Assembly (NCBI GenBank): GCA_942492635.1 | Contig: CALOFP010000001.1 | Span: forward strand, 434,001 to 498,000 | DNA length: 64,000 nt | Origin: CALOFP01 sp942492635 | GTDB taxonomy: Bacteria > UBP6 > UBA1177 > CALOFP01 | Direction of reading: 5' to 3' | Shown here: positions 28,519 to 37,152 of the stretch, in pieces | Numbering within the stretch: position 1 is the first letter of the stretch | How the letters are laid out: each line of letters starts with the position of its first letter | Made by a program: the position numbers and the translations under genes | The notes under the pieces: generated by a model | What the model was told of the DNA's origin: nothing | Databases searched by the model: none | The model's input: the letters and a program-made list of their open reading frames with translations, nothing else

Positions 28519-28863
28519 CCCTTTCCTCCAAAATCAGATGAAGGAAGCATATTTCAAACCGTTACCTTTTCAAGAAAATGATTGTATTCGATCTTTTTCA
28601 ATTCCAACTCGACTTAACCTATCATCGAATATTCGATAATGAACAGTGTTTGCACAATGTTACAACTTTCACATCGGAGACGAAACAATCGCATCACATT
28701 TAAACAGGTATTCGGAATAACGGCACTTTCTCAAGACTTCGAAACATTGACGAACGAATTGGCTTTTTATTTTTGTTTACTTTTATTTTGATTTTTCTTT
28801 TTCCAAAATCTAAAATTGAACAGGGAAAGGGGGTTCAACTGTTTTACAAAGGGAGCGGGGTTT
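28519..28863. other. Intergenic region
   Basis: About 345 AT-rich bases between the divergent YgjP and lipoprotein genes. A weak promoter-like TTGACG occurs near 28750. No gene seen. Confidence 0.35.
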
Positions 28864-30024
28864 ATGAAAAGATCTTTTTTTCTATTTTTCATTTTTCTTA
28901 TGCTGATTTCATGTTCTTCAGACGACGACGGTAAAATTCTTACAACAACTGATAACGATGTCCAGAATCTCGGAGATCAAGATAGCGAGGAAATGCCTGA
29001 TGTCGATTCGGAAAAACCGAAAAAAGTAAACGGATGCACAGGTATCTCCGCCGAATTTCAAGGATTCAGGAAAAATGATAAATATACAATCTACGAGTCA
29101 CTTTTAAATCTTGGAACGGAAAAAGATGTCGTCAGTTTGATGGGTGTCGGTTTCCGTGCGAAGGACTATATGGGCAGGAAACAGCCTTTTGAAGTGGATC
29201 TTTCAACGAAAGGTCACAACGATAACTTTTCAACCTGCACAGAGTGCGTTTTTCTATACACCGATCCCGAGCATCCGGAAAAGAATAGATACTTTTTCCA
29301 AAAATCAGGTAAATTGACCGTCAACCGGGTCAATCTTCTCGAAATCGAGGGTCCGAGCGGAAAAAGTGTGATTTTCGGACCCGAATCCGATGTTCGAATC
29401 GAAAATCTTGTTATGCAGGAATCAATTCTTGAGAGTGGAAAAACAACACCGGTTGAGAATGGTGAATGCTACGAATTCGAAGGTGCTGTAAGCTGGAAAA
29501 CTATCTGTGTTCCAGATTGTGACGGAAAGATATGCGGTTCCGACGGATGCGGCGGAAGCTGCGGAGGTTGCGAGGATGGACTCCGGTGCAATGCCGACGG
29601 CGACGAATGTGTAGAAAAAAGCTGTACTGGAATATCCATAGATAGCGAAGGCTTCAAGGTCAACAAGAATATGGAGGTAATCTACGAAGCTGCCGTCAAC
29701 GAGTCTTTCGGGAACGAACTGAAGGATATTCTCAAAGTGGGTATCTATGTACCCGATCCGGGAACATACGAACTGGGAAAAAAGAATCTTCATGAGTGCG
29801 ACAACTGCGTAACTTTTCAGATAGACTACAATTTCGAAACAGAAAGAGGCACAAGGATTTTTTATCCGGCTGAAGGAACACTGACAATCACACAAGACAC
29901 CACTGTTTCACTGGAAAAACTCAATCTTGTGGAAATAACAATTGACGAAGATGGATACTCAATGCCTGTTCAGGGTGGAGAATGTGTTGAGCTGGAAACG
30001 GCAAAGTTCGAATTTAAAAAGTAG
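28864..30024 (+). CDS. Lipoprotein with two copies of a CTGIS-type domain around a Cys-rich linker
   Basis: 386 residues. Lipobox LMLISCSSD, then an acidic linker. Domain 1 (about 60-210) starts CTGISAEFQGF and has a central CTECVFL; domain 2 (about 255-386) starts CTGISIDSEGF and has CDNCVTF. Both end in a strand preceding G-x-C-Y/V-E-x-E. Between them lies CDGKICGSDGCGGSCGGCEDGLRCNADGDEC, a Cys-rich module frequent in Myxococcota-type lipoproteins. The same domain forms the protein at 30242-30961. I do not recognise a function. The ATG at 28864 follows GGAGCGGGG; the upstream frame to 28816 has no signal peptide. Confidence 0.82.
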   Translation: MKRSFFLFFIFLMLISCSSDDDGKILTTTDNDVQNLGDQDSEEMPDVDSEKPKKVNGCTGISAEFQGFRKNDKYTIYESLLNLGTEKDVVSLMGVGFRAKDYMGRKQPFEVDLSTKGHNDNFSTCTECVFLYTDPEHPEKNRYFFQKSGKLTVNRVNLLEIEGPSGKSVIFGPESDVRIENLVMQESILESGKTTPVENGECYEFEGAVSWKTICVPDCDGKICGSDGCGGSCGGCEDGLRCNADGDECVEKSCTGISIDSEGFKVNKNMEVIYEAAVNESFGNELKDILKVGIYVPDPGTYELGKKNLHECDNCVTFQIDYNFETERGTRIFYPAEGTLTITQDTTVSLEKLNLVEITIDEDGYSMPVQGGECVELETAKFEFKK

Positions 30025-30241
30025 AACATCAGTTGACTTCAAATGCTTTTTTATTCTCGGCTGAAAAAGATGCTGCCCCCACGGTTCCCACATAGGAGCA
30101 TGCGATATTCCGGACAATTCTGCAATGTATATTTTATTCACGCCTGCATGACAAAAAGGATTCAATGCGATACCCGAATGTCATCAGAAATAAGATGAAT
30201 GAGTGAATTGAAAAAGTTATCACTCATAAAAGGAGCTTTAA

Positions 30242-30961
30242 ATGAAAAAGTTTTTCTTAACTTCCCTACTTGTTGTTCTTCTCGCATGCTGTTCCGGAAA
30301 CGACGGCAGTTCGAAAAACAACCTTCCCGCAGACAATTCTACAAAAACAGATGAAGAGATTTCGCAGGAGAGTACCGACACCGATTCAAATGAAACCGAA
30401 CCGAATGATGATGAGAAAATTGGTACTGATGACAACACCGGCACAGAAACCGAGAAAGAATGCACCGGCATTTCCAGTGAAATCGGTGACTTCTATTTTG
30501 TGCCGATAAATTACCTATACCAGGCTCCCGTTGATTTCGGTAATGAGACAAACAACCAGATGGTTGTCCTATTTTACGGCGACGATTACGACACCTCCGA
30601 AGGACAGCTCTCCTACAAGCTTGACGAAGAAAAGAACAGAAACCTTAAAACCTGCAGTGAGTGCGTATCTTTAAACACAGACATCGTAATGGATGATGAG
30701 GGCGGTATTACCCTGAGACGTTTTTTCCAGCGCTCAGGAACAATCACGGTAAAAGAGACCGCTATGGTTGAAGGGCATGGTCAGAATGGGGAAGCAATTA
30801 TGGTTTTTGGACCGAAATCAATTGTGGAGATAAAGGATCTTGTTCTTGAAGAGGTAACCGTCGACACCAGTGATTTCAATTCGACGGTTGTCAAAGGGGG
30901 CGACTGTTACAGAATCGACGGTGTAATCTCCTGGGACACAACCAAGGATGAAGAAGATTAA
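30242..30961 (+). CDS. Lipoprotein with one CTGIS-type domain
   Basis: 239 residues. Lipobox LLACCSGND, acidic Thr/Asp/Glu linker to about residue 75, then a single domain beginning CTGISSEIGDF with CSECVSL in the middle and GGDCYRIDG-x-I-S-W at the end. It is clearly homologous to the two domains of the preceding lipoprotein, so the pair arose by duplication. It lies 217 bases downstream in the same direction. AGGAG precedes the ATG. Function unknown. Confidence 0.82.
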   Translation: MKKFFLTSLLVVLLACCSGNDGSSKNNLPADNSTKTDEEISQESTDTDSNETEPNDDEKIGTDDNTGTETEKECTGISSEIGDFYFVPINYLYQAPVDFGNETNNQMVVLFYGDDYDTSEGQLSYKLDEEKNRNLKTCSECVSLNTDIVMDDEGGITLRRFFQRSGTITVKETAMVEGHGQNGEAIMVFGPKSIVEIKDLVLEEVTVDTSDFNSTVVKGGDCYRIDGVISWDTTKDEED

Positions 30962-31239
30962 TCCGATAGTCTGAAACAAAACATCTGATCACCTTTCTTT
31001 AAACTGAACTCAATATCCAGCAAAAACAGTCTGCTGAATATTTATTCCCTGTTTATTCCGTTAAAACTTAAAGTCACCAAGCTTCAATCCGTAGATATAG
31101 GTGCAAGTCGTTCCTTTGTCCTGAAAAAGTGAAACATGTGTTCAAGCGTCTCGTCTTGGATGCTCTACCCTGCCTTTGCGCAGTTGTATCTTTCAGGTCA
31201 GTTACATATGAATCTGTTTAACAGGTCATAAAGAAAAGA

Positions 31240-31304
31240 GGTAAAAAAGATGCCTGAGGAGCTTTTGCACGGATGTGCAATTATTTTCTCTCAATCTTTT
31301 TACC
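31240..31304 (+). other. Nested hairpin upstream of the flagellin promoter
   Basis: Outer stem GGTAAAAAAGAT/ATCTTTTTACC with one bulged A; inner hairpin TTGCAC-GGAT-GTGCAA (31265-31280). The inner loop, CACGGATGT, resembles the CsrA consensus. It lies before the sigma-28-like promoter, so it would be in RNA only from a promoter further upstream. Confidence 0.35.
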
Positions 31305-31355
31305 CTACAATTTCAATTAGTTAATATTTTATTCTAAAAAAATTCATCAAACAGC

Positions 31356-31382
31356 TAAAGTGTATTCTCTTCAGTCCGTAGA
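31356..31382 (+). promoter_or_regulatory. Sigma-28 (FliA)-like promoter of flagellin
   Basis: TAAAGTGT (31356-31363), 11-base spacer, TCCGTAGA (31375-31382), compared with the consensus TAAAGTTT-N11-GCCGATAA. Spacing is exact, and a downstream flagellin gene is the expected target. Confidence 0.6.
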
Positions 31383-31402
31383 AAGGGGTGTTCCTGGTTG
31401 AT

Positions 31403-31451
31403 CAAGGATGAGAGACCACAGGGAAGTTTAACTTTACTCAAGGAGGAGTAA
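31403..31451 (+). promoter_or_regulatory. CsrA-like binding hairpins in the flagellin leader
   Basis: Site 1 has CAAGGATG (31403-31410) between the weak stem halves TGGTT and GACCA. Site 2 is TTACTC-AAGGAG-GAGTAA (31434-31451): a perfect 6-bp stem whose loop presents the Shine-Dalgarno sequence two bases before the ATG. GGA in a hairpin loop over the binding site is the classical CsrA target; CsrA control of flagellin is known in Bacillus. Confidence 0.5.
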
Positions 31452-31452
31452 C

Positions 31453-34149
31453 ATGAGCCTTTCCCTCAATACAAACGTTGCGGCACTCAGTTCACACAAC
31501 AGTCTTCGTTCCAACGACCATCTTCTCGGCAAGGTGATAAAGAGACTTTCTTCCGGTCTTCGCATCAACAGTGCGGCCGATGATCCTTCGGGACTTTCGA
31601 TTTCCCAGCGTCTTACGACACAGATCAAGGGGCTTGAGAGAGCATCACTCAATGCACAGGACGCAATGAGTTTTCTTCAGACTGCGGAATCTGCTCTTGC
31701 CGAGACACACACGATCCTTCAGAGAATGCGCGAAATCGCAATCCAGGGATCCAACGGTGTTCTCACGGCTTCAGATCGACGGGTTCTCCAGAACGAAATC
31801 GAACAGCTTCGTGAAGAGGTGGACAGAATCGCAAACGCATCCGAGTTCAACACGAAAAAGCTCCTCGACGGAAGCGTTTCCGCTCTCTGGTCGGCAGATT
31901 CGGATGAAACGGAAGTCATCGTAACAGGTAAGGTCAGGGAAGGAAACTATTCACTGGAAATAGAAACAACTCCTGTCGAGAACCATGTACTTAAATCGGA
32001 TATCTTCAAGGTCAAAACTCAGGCTCAGGGTCTTGAAGATGTCGATCTCGGTGCAACAAGGGCAAGACTGGAACTTACCCTCGACGCTGCAACAACAGCA
32101 AACGCAGGAACACTCACTTTCAACTTCGGAACAAACGAAAACCATCAGCTTCCGGTTGCCGCCGGGGTGACTTCGACACAGCTTGCAGACATCATCAACC
32201 AGAACGACGATCTTTCAAGTTACATTGTGGCAAGCACAAACGGCGACACTCTCATCCTTGAAAGCCGTATGGAAGGAAGCGAAGGAAACAGCTTTACAGT
32301 TGCATCAGATACGGCAGGAGCAGCAGGATTCACAATAACTTCGACACAGCACTTCTCCGGCGGAGACGACCATCCATCAGGCATCGTAAGCGTAGGTGAT
32401 CCGGATCGTCTTCCCTCATCAACAGGAACAAACGGAAACTACACAATCTATGCCGACAACAGGGTAACTCACGATCCCGCAGGCGACACTGCCCACGTTG
32501 TTGCGGAATACGGTCAGCCGGTAGGCGGAGAGATCGAAACAGCTTCAACTCCCGGAGCCATCGCCTCACACGTCGATGCGACAGCAGGCGCAACTACCGC
32601 ACAGACAGGAAGCGGATACGCAATCCTTGAAGTTCTACAGGGCGGAACAGTCGACGGAGCCGGAGCAAATGAAATTCTTGCAAGGGTAAGCTTCGACAAC
32701 GGCCAGACATGGTTCAACACAGGAAACATCGATACAGGCGCAGCAGTTACGGTTTCCGACGGAACAAACACATTCAACCTCACAGCACTTACAGCCGGAA
32801 ACACGATAAACACAGGCGACAAGGTTCTCATCGCTCTCAACGACAGGGATTTCAACAACGCGGCTCACGCGGAAGTCCAGGTTGACTCCCCTTTCAACGA
32901 CGGACAGGGAAACACAACTCAGAGAGGTCCCCGTTACAGCTTTCCCGAGGGAGATCTTGATAACGGCAGAAGAACAATCGAAGTCGGCTACCTCAACAGC
33001 GAAACAGGCGAAGTGGAATTCGGAACAATAGATATGGAAGTTGGAACTCTCGCATCCAACGACGCTTCAAACAACGATCCGAGAAGCGAAAACCTCGCTG
33101 TTTCTTTCGACGTTCTCGCTTCCGGCGGCCCAGCTTTCAGCAGCACGAAACTTTGGCAAATAGACAAGTTCTACAACGTGGATGGAAACTTTATTCTCGG
33201 CGAAAACGGAAAACCGATAACAATCTACAACGCTGACGGCGACAAGGCTGAAATTTTCATCGATCCCGAAGACAGCCTGGACGAACTTGCCGATAAGATC
33301 TCCAGTGCGGTTGCAAAACCGATTTCGGAAGGCGGACTCGGAATGTCCACAGGCGACATGAATCTCGACAGCCACATCTGTGATTTCGTAACAGAGCCGG
33401 TTCCCGGAACGGATGAAGCGCTCAGAGGCACACTGGTAATCCGCTCACCCAAGATGGGAACAAGGGGAATGATCTACTTCTCGGCAGATGAGGATCTCAC
33501 CAACGCACTTTCACTCGCGACAATCCAGACCCCGGAAGTCGATCCTATGGAAATAACGGTAAGGGACGCTCACACAGGTGATCTCATCGGAGTTGAAACC
33601 GTAGCCGACGCCACACTCCGCAAAGTCATCTCCGGAGTTGAGGTTCGTCTCGATCCCAATCTCGATGTAGATGTGACATGGGATGCCGCGCAGCGCACAT
33701 TCAACTTCACATCGGCACCCGGAACAGTAACCGAAAACATCCACATCGTGGACAACTCCCACAGTTTCCAGATAGGTGCATACGAAGGTCAGGTTATTGA
33801 AAGCAATATCGCGGAGATGACAGCTGACGCGCTCAACATCAACAGGGTAATTGTTGTCGATCAGACACTTGCACAGCACAGTATCACATACCTCAACGAG
33901 GCAAGGGATAAGGTCAGCTCTGAAAGATCAAGAATCGGAGCCCTGATTAACCGTCTCGAGCACACGGTAAATAACATTGCTGCACAGAATATATCTTCAA
34001 CTTCAGCACGCAGTCGCCTCATGGATCTCGATATGGCACGTGAAGCAAGTGAATTCTCAAAGCTTCAGATGCTCACACAGGCTGCACAGTCAATGCTCCA
34101 GCAGGCCAACAAAGTTCCCGAAAACCTCCTTCAGCTCCTCAGAGGCTGA
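31453..34149 (+). CDS. fliC: Flagellin with a very large central insertion
   Basis: 898 residues, against 270-550 for common flagellins. The N-terminal D0/D1 region (1-150) is canonical: SLNTNVAALSSHNSLR, RLSSGLRINSAADDPSGL and AMSFLQTAESALAETHTILQRMRE. The C-terminal D1/D0 region (about 800-898) has ARDKVSSERSRIGALINRLEHT, SRLMDLDMAREASEFSKLQML and ends PENLLQLLRG. The central 650 residues are Thr/Ala/Gly-rich beta domains forming the filament surface. It is secreted by the flagellar type III system; no other flagellar gene is nearby. AAGGAGG precedes the ATG. Alternatives such as a hook-associated protein are unlikely, because both ends are flagellin-like. Confidence 0.93.
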   Translation: MSLSLNTNVAALSSHNSLRSNDHLLGKVIKRLSSGLRINSAADDPSGLSISQRLTTQIKGLERASLNAQDAMSFLQTAESALAETHTILQRMREIAIQGSNGVLTASDRRVLQNEIEQLREEVDRIANASEFNTKKLLDGSVSALWSADSDETEVIVTGKVREGNYSLEIETTPVENHVLKSDIFKVKTQAQGLEDVDLGATRARLELTLDAATTANAGTLTFNFGTNENHQLPVAAGVTSTQLADIINQNDDLSSYIVASTNGDTLILESRMEGSEGNSFTVASDTAGAAGFTITSTQHFSGGDDHPSGIVSVGDPDRLPSSTGTNGNYTIYADNRVTHDPAGDTAHVVAEYGQPVGGEIETASTPGAIASHVDATAGATTAQTGSGYAILEVLQGGTVDGAGANEILARVSFDNGQTWFNTGNIDTGAAVTVSDGTNTFNLTALTAGNTINTGDKVLIALNDRDFNNAAHAEVQVDSPFNDGQGNTTQRGPRYSFPEGDLDNGRRTIEVGYLNSETGEVEFGTIDMEVGTLASNDASNNDPRSENLAVSFDVLASGGPAFSSTKLWQIDKFYNVDGNFILGENGKPITIYNADGDKAEIFIDPEDSLDELADKISSAVAKPISEGGLGMSTGDMNLDSHICDFVTEPVPGTDEALRGTLVIRSPKMGTRGMIYFSADEDLTNALSLATIQTPEVDPMEITVRDAHTGDLIGVETVADATLRKVISGVEVRLDPNLDVDVTWDAAQRTFNFTSAPGTVTENIHIVDNSHSFQIGAYEGQVIESNIAEMTADALNINRVIVVDQTLAQHSITYLNEARDKVSSERSRIGALINRLEHTVNNIAAQNISSTSARSRLMDLDMAREASEFSKLQMLTQAAQSMLQQANKVPENLLQLLRG

Positions 34150-34175
34150 AAGGTATCGCTCTGATTCGCCTTGCT

Positions 34176-34202
34176 GAGACATTGAATGCAACGTCTCTAC
34201 GG
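34176..34202 (+). repeat. Short palindromic repeat, copy 2
   Basis: GAGACATTGA then TGCAACGTCTC (34176-34196), an imperfect palindrome followed by TACGG. It lies 27 bases after the flagellin stop. Related to 9263-9295 and 57977-58008; it might help terminate flagellin transcription. Confidence 0.5.
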
Positions 34203-34239
34203 CGGGACAAAACAGTCCTCTCCGTCCAGAAAGTCCACT

Positions 34240-37152
34240 CTAATTAAAAAGCTTCCCCACACTTTCCAGCAGCTCTTCCATTGTGAAAGGTTTTTTGACA
34301 AAACCGTTGACTCCGATCTCCAGGCACTCCGTTACCCGCCTATCGAAACGGTAGCCGGATGCCATTAGAACTTTAACATCGGCATCAATTTCCCGAAGTG
34401 CAAGATATGTCTCCTTTCCATCCATCTTGGGCATGGACATATCGAGTATCACAGCTTCAATTTCTGCCGCTTTTTCACCATAGATTTCAACTCCCCTGGC
34501 ACCGTCCTCAGCAAGAAGGATTTCATAACCTCCCTCTTTCAGCATCATTTCCGCCATGGATCTTATAATCTCCTCGTCGTCGATAACAAGAATCGTTCCC
34601 CCCTTTGACCTGACCGGTTCTGCTGCCTTGACCTTATCTTCCGTGCACTCCTCTTCGCATTTGGGAATGAAAACAGTGAAGGTGCTTCCCTTTCCAGGCT
34701 CGGATTTAACGTCTATAAAACCTTTGTGTTCCCTTACGATTGCATAGACTGTGGAGAGTCCCAATCCAATTCCATCCTCTTTGCGTTTCGTTGAAAAGAA
34801 CGGATCGAATATTCTTCTTGCTGTTTCAACATCCATCCCCACACCGTTATCCTTTACATCTACCCGCCAGTAGCTGTCGCTCTTCTTTTCTTCTACAGGA
34901 GCCGGAACATCATCAGAAGCAACTCTACCCAGAACGACTTCAAGAGTTCCGCCGTTTTTCTCACCTTCAGGTCTCATTATTGTCATCGCATGAGCCGCGT
35001 TCATAAGTAGGTTGAGGAAAAGCTGTTCAAGGCAGTCGGTATCCCCGAAAACATCCGCTCGACCATCGGGCAGTTTTATCGTGTGTTCAATACTCCTGTC
35101 GCAGTTTTCTTCACAGATCCTGAAGACATTTTCAAGACATGCCTTCAAGTCGGCAGGCTTTTTGGAAATATTCGCCTTCCGTGTAAGTCTTTGGATACGT
35201 TCTATCATATCCACTGCACGTCCGGCAGATTCCATTGCGCGGTTTAAATGAGCTTCCAGTTTTTCACCCACATTCAGTGACTTCAATTGAAACTTGAGCA
35301 GAGAGAGCGAACCGGTTATTCCTCCGATAACATTGTTGAAATCATGAACAAAGCCACTTATTAGACTACCGACTGTATCCATTTTCTGAGCCTGAATCAG
35401 CTGTTCCCTGATCCGCTCGCCCTCTGCCTCGGCAGACTTGAGTTTTGTAATATCATCGATTATCGCCATCCCGGCTACGACACTCCCACCGGCATCGTGA
35501 ATGGGCACCCCGCTTACCCTTATCCATATCTCTTCTCCATCCCATCTTATGAACGATCTTTCCGCCGGTTCGACAAAAACCCCTTTTACGGCAAGATGAA
35601 GAACGCTATCGCCATTTAATCCCTGTGCATAGTCAGGAATAAATTTATCCCACACAGGTGCAAGGGCTTCAATATTCAGCCCCTCCGGATTCATTGATGA
35701 ATCGATATTGAAAATATCAAACACCTTGGGATTTACCATCCTGATTTTTCCGTCGTCACTTCCCACTACGACAAGACCGGCGGGACTCTGATTAAACATC
35801 TGTTCAAAAAGAGTTTCCGTTTCCCTCAGCTCCGCCGTTCTCTCCCTCACAAGCCGTTCCAGCTCTTTACGGTATTTTTCAAGTTCCAGCTTTGCCTTTT
35901 TGCGTTTAGCCACCATCTCGTTTGCAGATCGGGATAGATCGGCGAATTCACTGAATTGGAATCCTTTGTCCTCCATCGGGGACATTTCCGTAGCTGCGTT
36001 TCCGAAAAATTCTGTAAAACGGTCGAATTCCGAACGAATCCGATTGTAGAATCTACGGGTCATGAAAAAGGTCAGGAGAACAAGAAACGAAAAACCGAGA
36101 AAGAAATAACTCGAATGCCGACCGACCTCATTCAAAATGATTGATCGCTGTTCCTTAAGTTCATTTTCCAGATCATCCAGATATATTCCGGTTCCCACAA
36201 CCCAGTTCCAGCCGTTGATAGACTTCGCATAGCTCACCTTTCTCGAAGGAGTTCCAGTAGAAGGTCGGACGGGAGCAATGTAGGTAAGAAAACCTCCACC
36301 GTTGGTTGAAGCACTTTTTATCAATTCTTCTACGATTCTCACACCTTCGGGATCGACAATCTCGAGTCCGTCTTTTCCGTTCAGTTCACTATCGATGTGG
36401 GATAGAACCTTACCCCTTTCATCAACAACAAAAAGAAATCCGTCCCTTCCGTATCGAATCGAACCGAGCATGGAAAGAACATCCCGTTGCATCTCTTTTT
36501 CAACATTGTGATTAAAGGCGGATGCACCTATGTACCAGCTGTAAGGTTTGAACTTTTTTACAAAGGAAATTCGAGACTTGAGTTTAGAATCCGTTGCAGT
36601 ATGCCAGAAGAAGTGCCTGACAAAACCCTCATTTTCATTTCTGAGGAGGGCCTGTTCATCCTTGACGATGTAGTTCCCGGCACTGTCTCTAATTCCCGAC
36701 GCGGAACTTCCCTCCAGCTGGGGCATGCTTGGAAAGAGAACACTGTCACCGTCGAGAGAATTGATAAAGTAGCGTTCGTTTCCCGGAAATTTCACATCCC
36801 TCAACGCCTCCTTCACTGCCGTCCTGGTTTCAATTCCGGAGCCACAGGGATTGCTTCGAAAAAGTCCTCCGGCAACCGCATGAGCATTATATACTCGATG
36901 CCTGATACGCTCTCTAAGACGTTCCTCCCGCTCCCGGCGAATTCCATCCACCATGGAGACTACTCTATTTATCTCACTTCGTATTATCTGCTTTCTCAGT
37001 CTCAGATGCTCCCGTTCGGTTCTTGACGTCATATTCTCAAAATGGAAAAATTCGCACATAACCCAGAGTGCGCCCACTATTCCAAATGACAGGACAGCAA
37101 CAGTAGCAAGTGAGCGTATAAAAAATACTGCAATACTTTTACGTTCTCTCAT
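34240..37152 (-). CDS. Hybrid sensor histidine kinase (Cache-PAS-HisKA-HATPase-receiver)
   Basis: 970 residues, inner membrane. Helix at about 10-35; a periplasmic Cache sensor (about 60-335, including GRDGFLFVVDERGKVLSHID and WVVGTGIYLDD); second helix at about 350-370; coiled coil; PAS domain (about 455-575); HisKA with FVHDFNNVIGGI, where His is the phosphoacceptor; HATPase with NLLMNAAHAM (N box), DNGVGMD (G1) and GIGLGLSTVYAIV (G2); C-terminal receiver with VIDDEE, the phosphorylatable Asp in LDMSMPKMDG, and KKPF. Its start overlaps the upstream sensor gene by four bases, so the two proteins are made together. The output partner is not in the window. Confidence 0.93.
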   Translation of the reverse strand: MRERKSIAVFFIRSLATVAVLSFGIVGALWVMCEFFHFENMTSRTEREHLRLRKQIIRSEINRVVSMVDGIRREREERLRERIRHRVYNAHAVAGGLFRSNPCGSGIETRTAVKEALRDVKFPGNERYFINSLDGDSVLFPSMPQLEGSSASGIRDSAGNYIVKDEQALLRNENEGFVRHFFWHTATDSKLKSRISFVKKFKPYSWYIGASAFNHNVEKEMQRDVLSMLGSIRYGRDGFLFVVDERGKVLSHIDSELNGKDGLEIVDPEGVRIVEELIKSASTNGGGFLTYIAPVRPSTGTPSRKVSYAKSINGWNWVVGTGIYLDDLENELKEQRSIILNEVGRHSSYFFLGFSFLVLLTFFMTRRFYNRIRSEFDRFTEFFGNAATEMSPMEDKGFQFSEFADLSRSANEMVAKRKKAKLELEKYRKELERLVRERTAELRETETLFEQMFNQSPAGLVVVGSDDGKIRMVNPKVFDIFNIDSSMNPEGLNIEALAPVWDKFIPDYAQGLNGDSVLHLAVKGVFVEPAERSFIRWDGEEIWIRVSGVPIHDAGGSVVAGMAIIDDITKLKSAEAEGERIREQLIQAQKMDTVGSLISGFVHDFNNVIGGITGSLSLLKFQLKSLNVGEKLEAHLNRAMESAGRAVDMIERIQRLTRKANISKKPADLKACLENVFRICEENCDRSIEHTIKLPDGRADVFGDTDCLEQLFLNLLMNAAHAMTIMRPEGEKNGGTLEVVLGRVASDDVPAPVEEKKSDSYWRVDVKDNGVGMDVETARRIFDPFFSTKRKEDGIGLGLSTVYAIVREHKGFIDVKSEPGKGSTFTVFIPKCEEECTEDKVKAAEPVRSKGGTILVIDDEEIIRSMAEMMLKEGGYEILLAEDGARGVEIYGEKAAEIEAVILDMSMPKMDGKETYLALREIDADVKVLMASGYRFDRRVTECLEIGVNGFVKKPFTMEELLESVGKLFN

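Larger units (their letters stand above)
30962..31452. other. Long leader region of the flagellin gene
   Basis: About 490 bases without a convincing gene. It contains a hairpin (31240-31304), a sigma-28-like promoter (31356-31382) and the hairpin over the ribosome binding site (31434-31451), listed separately. Confidence 0.5.
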
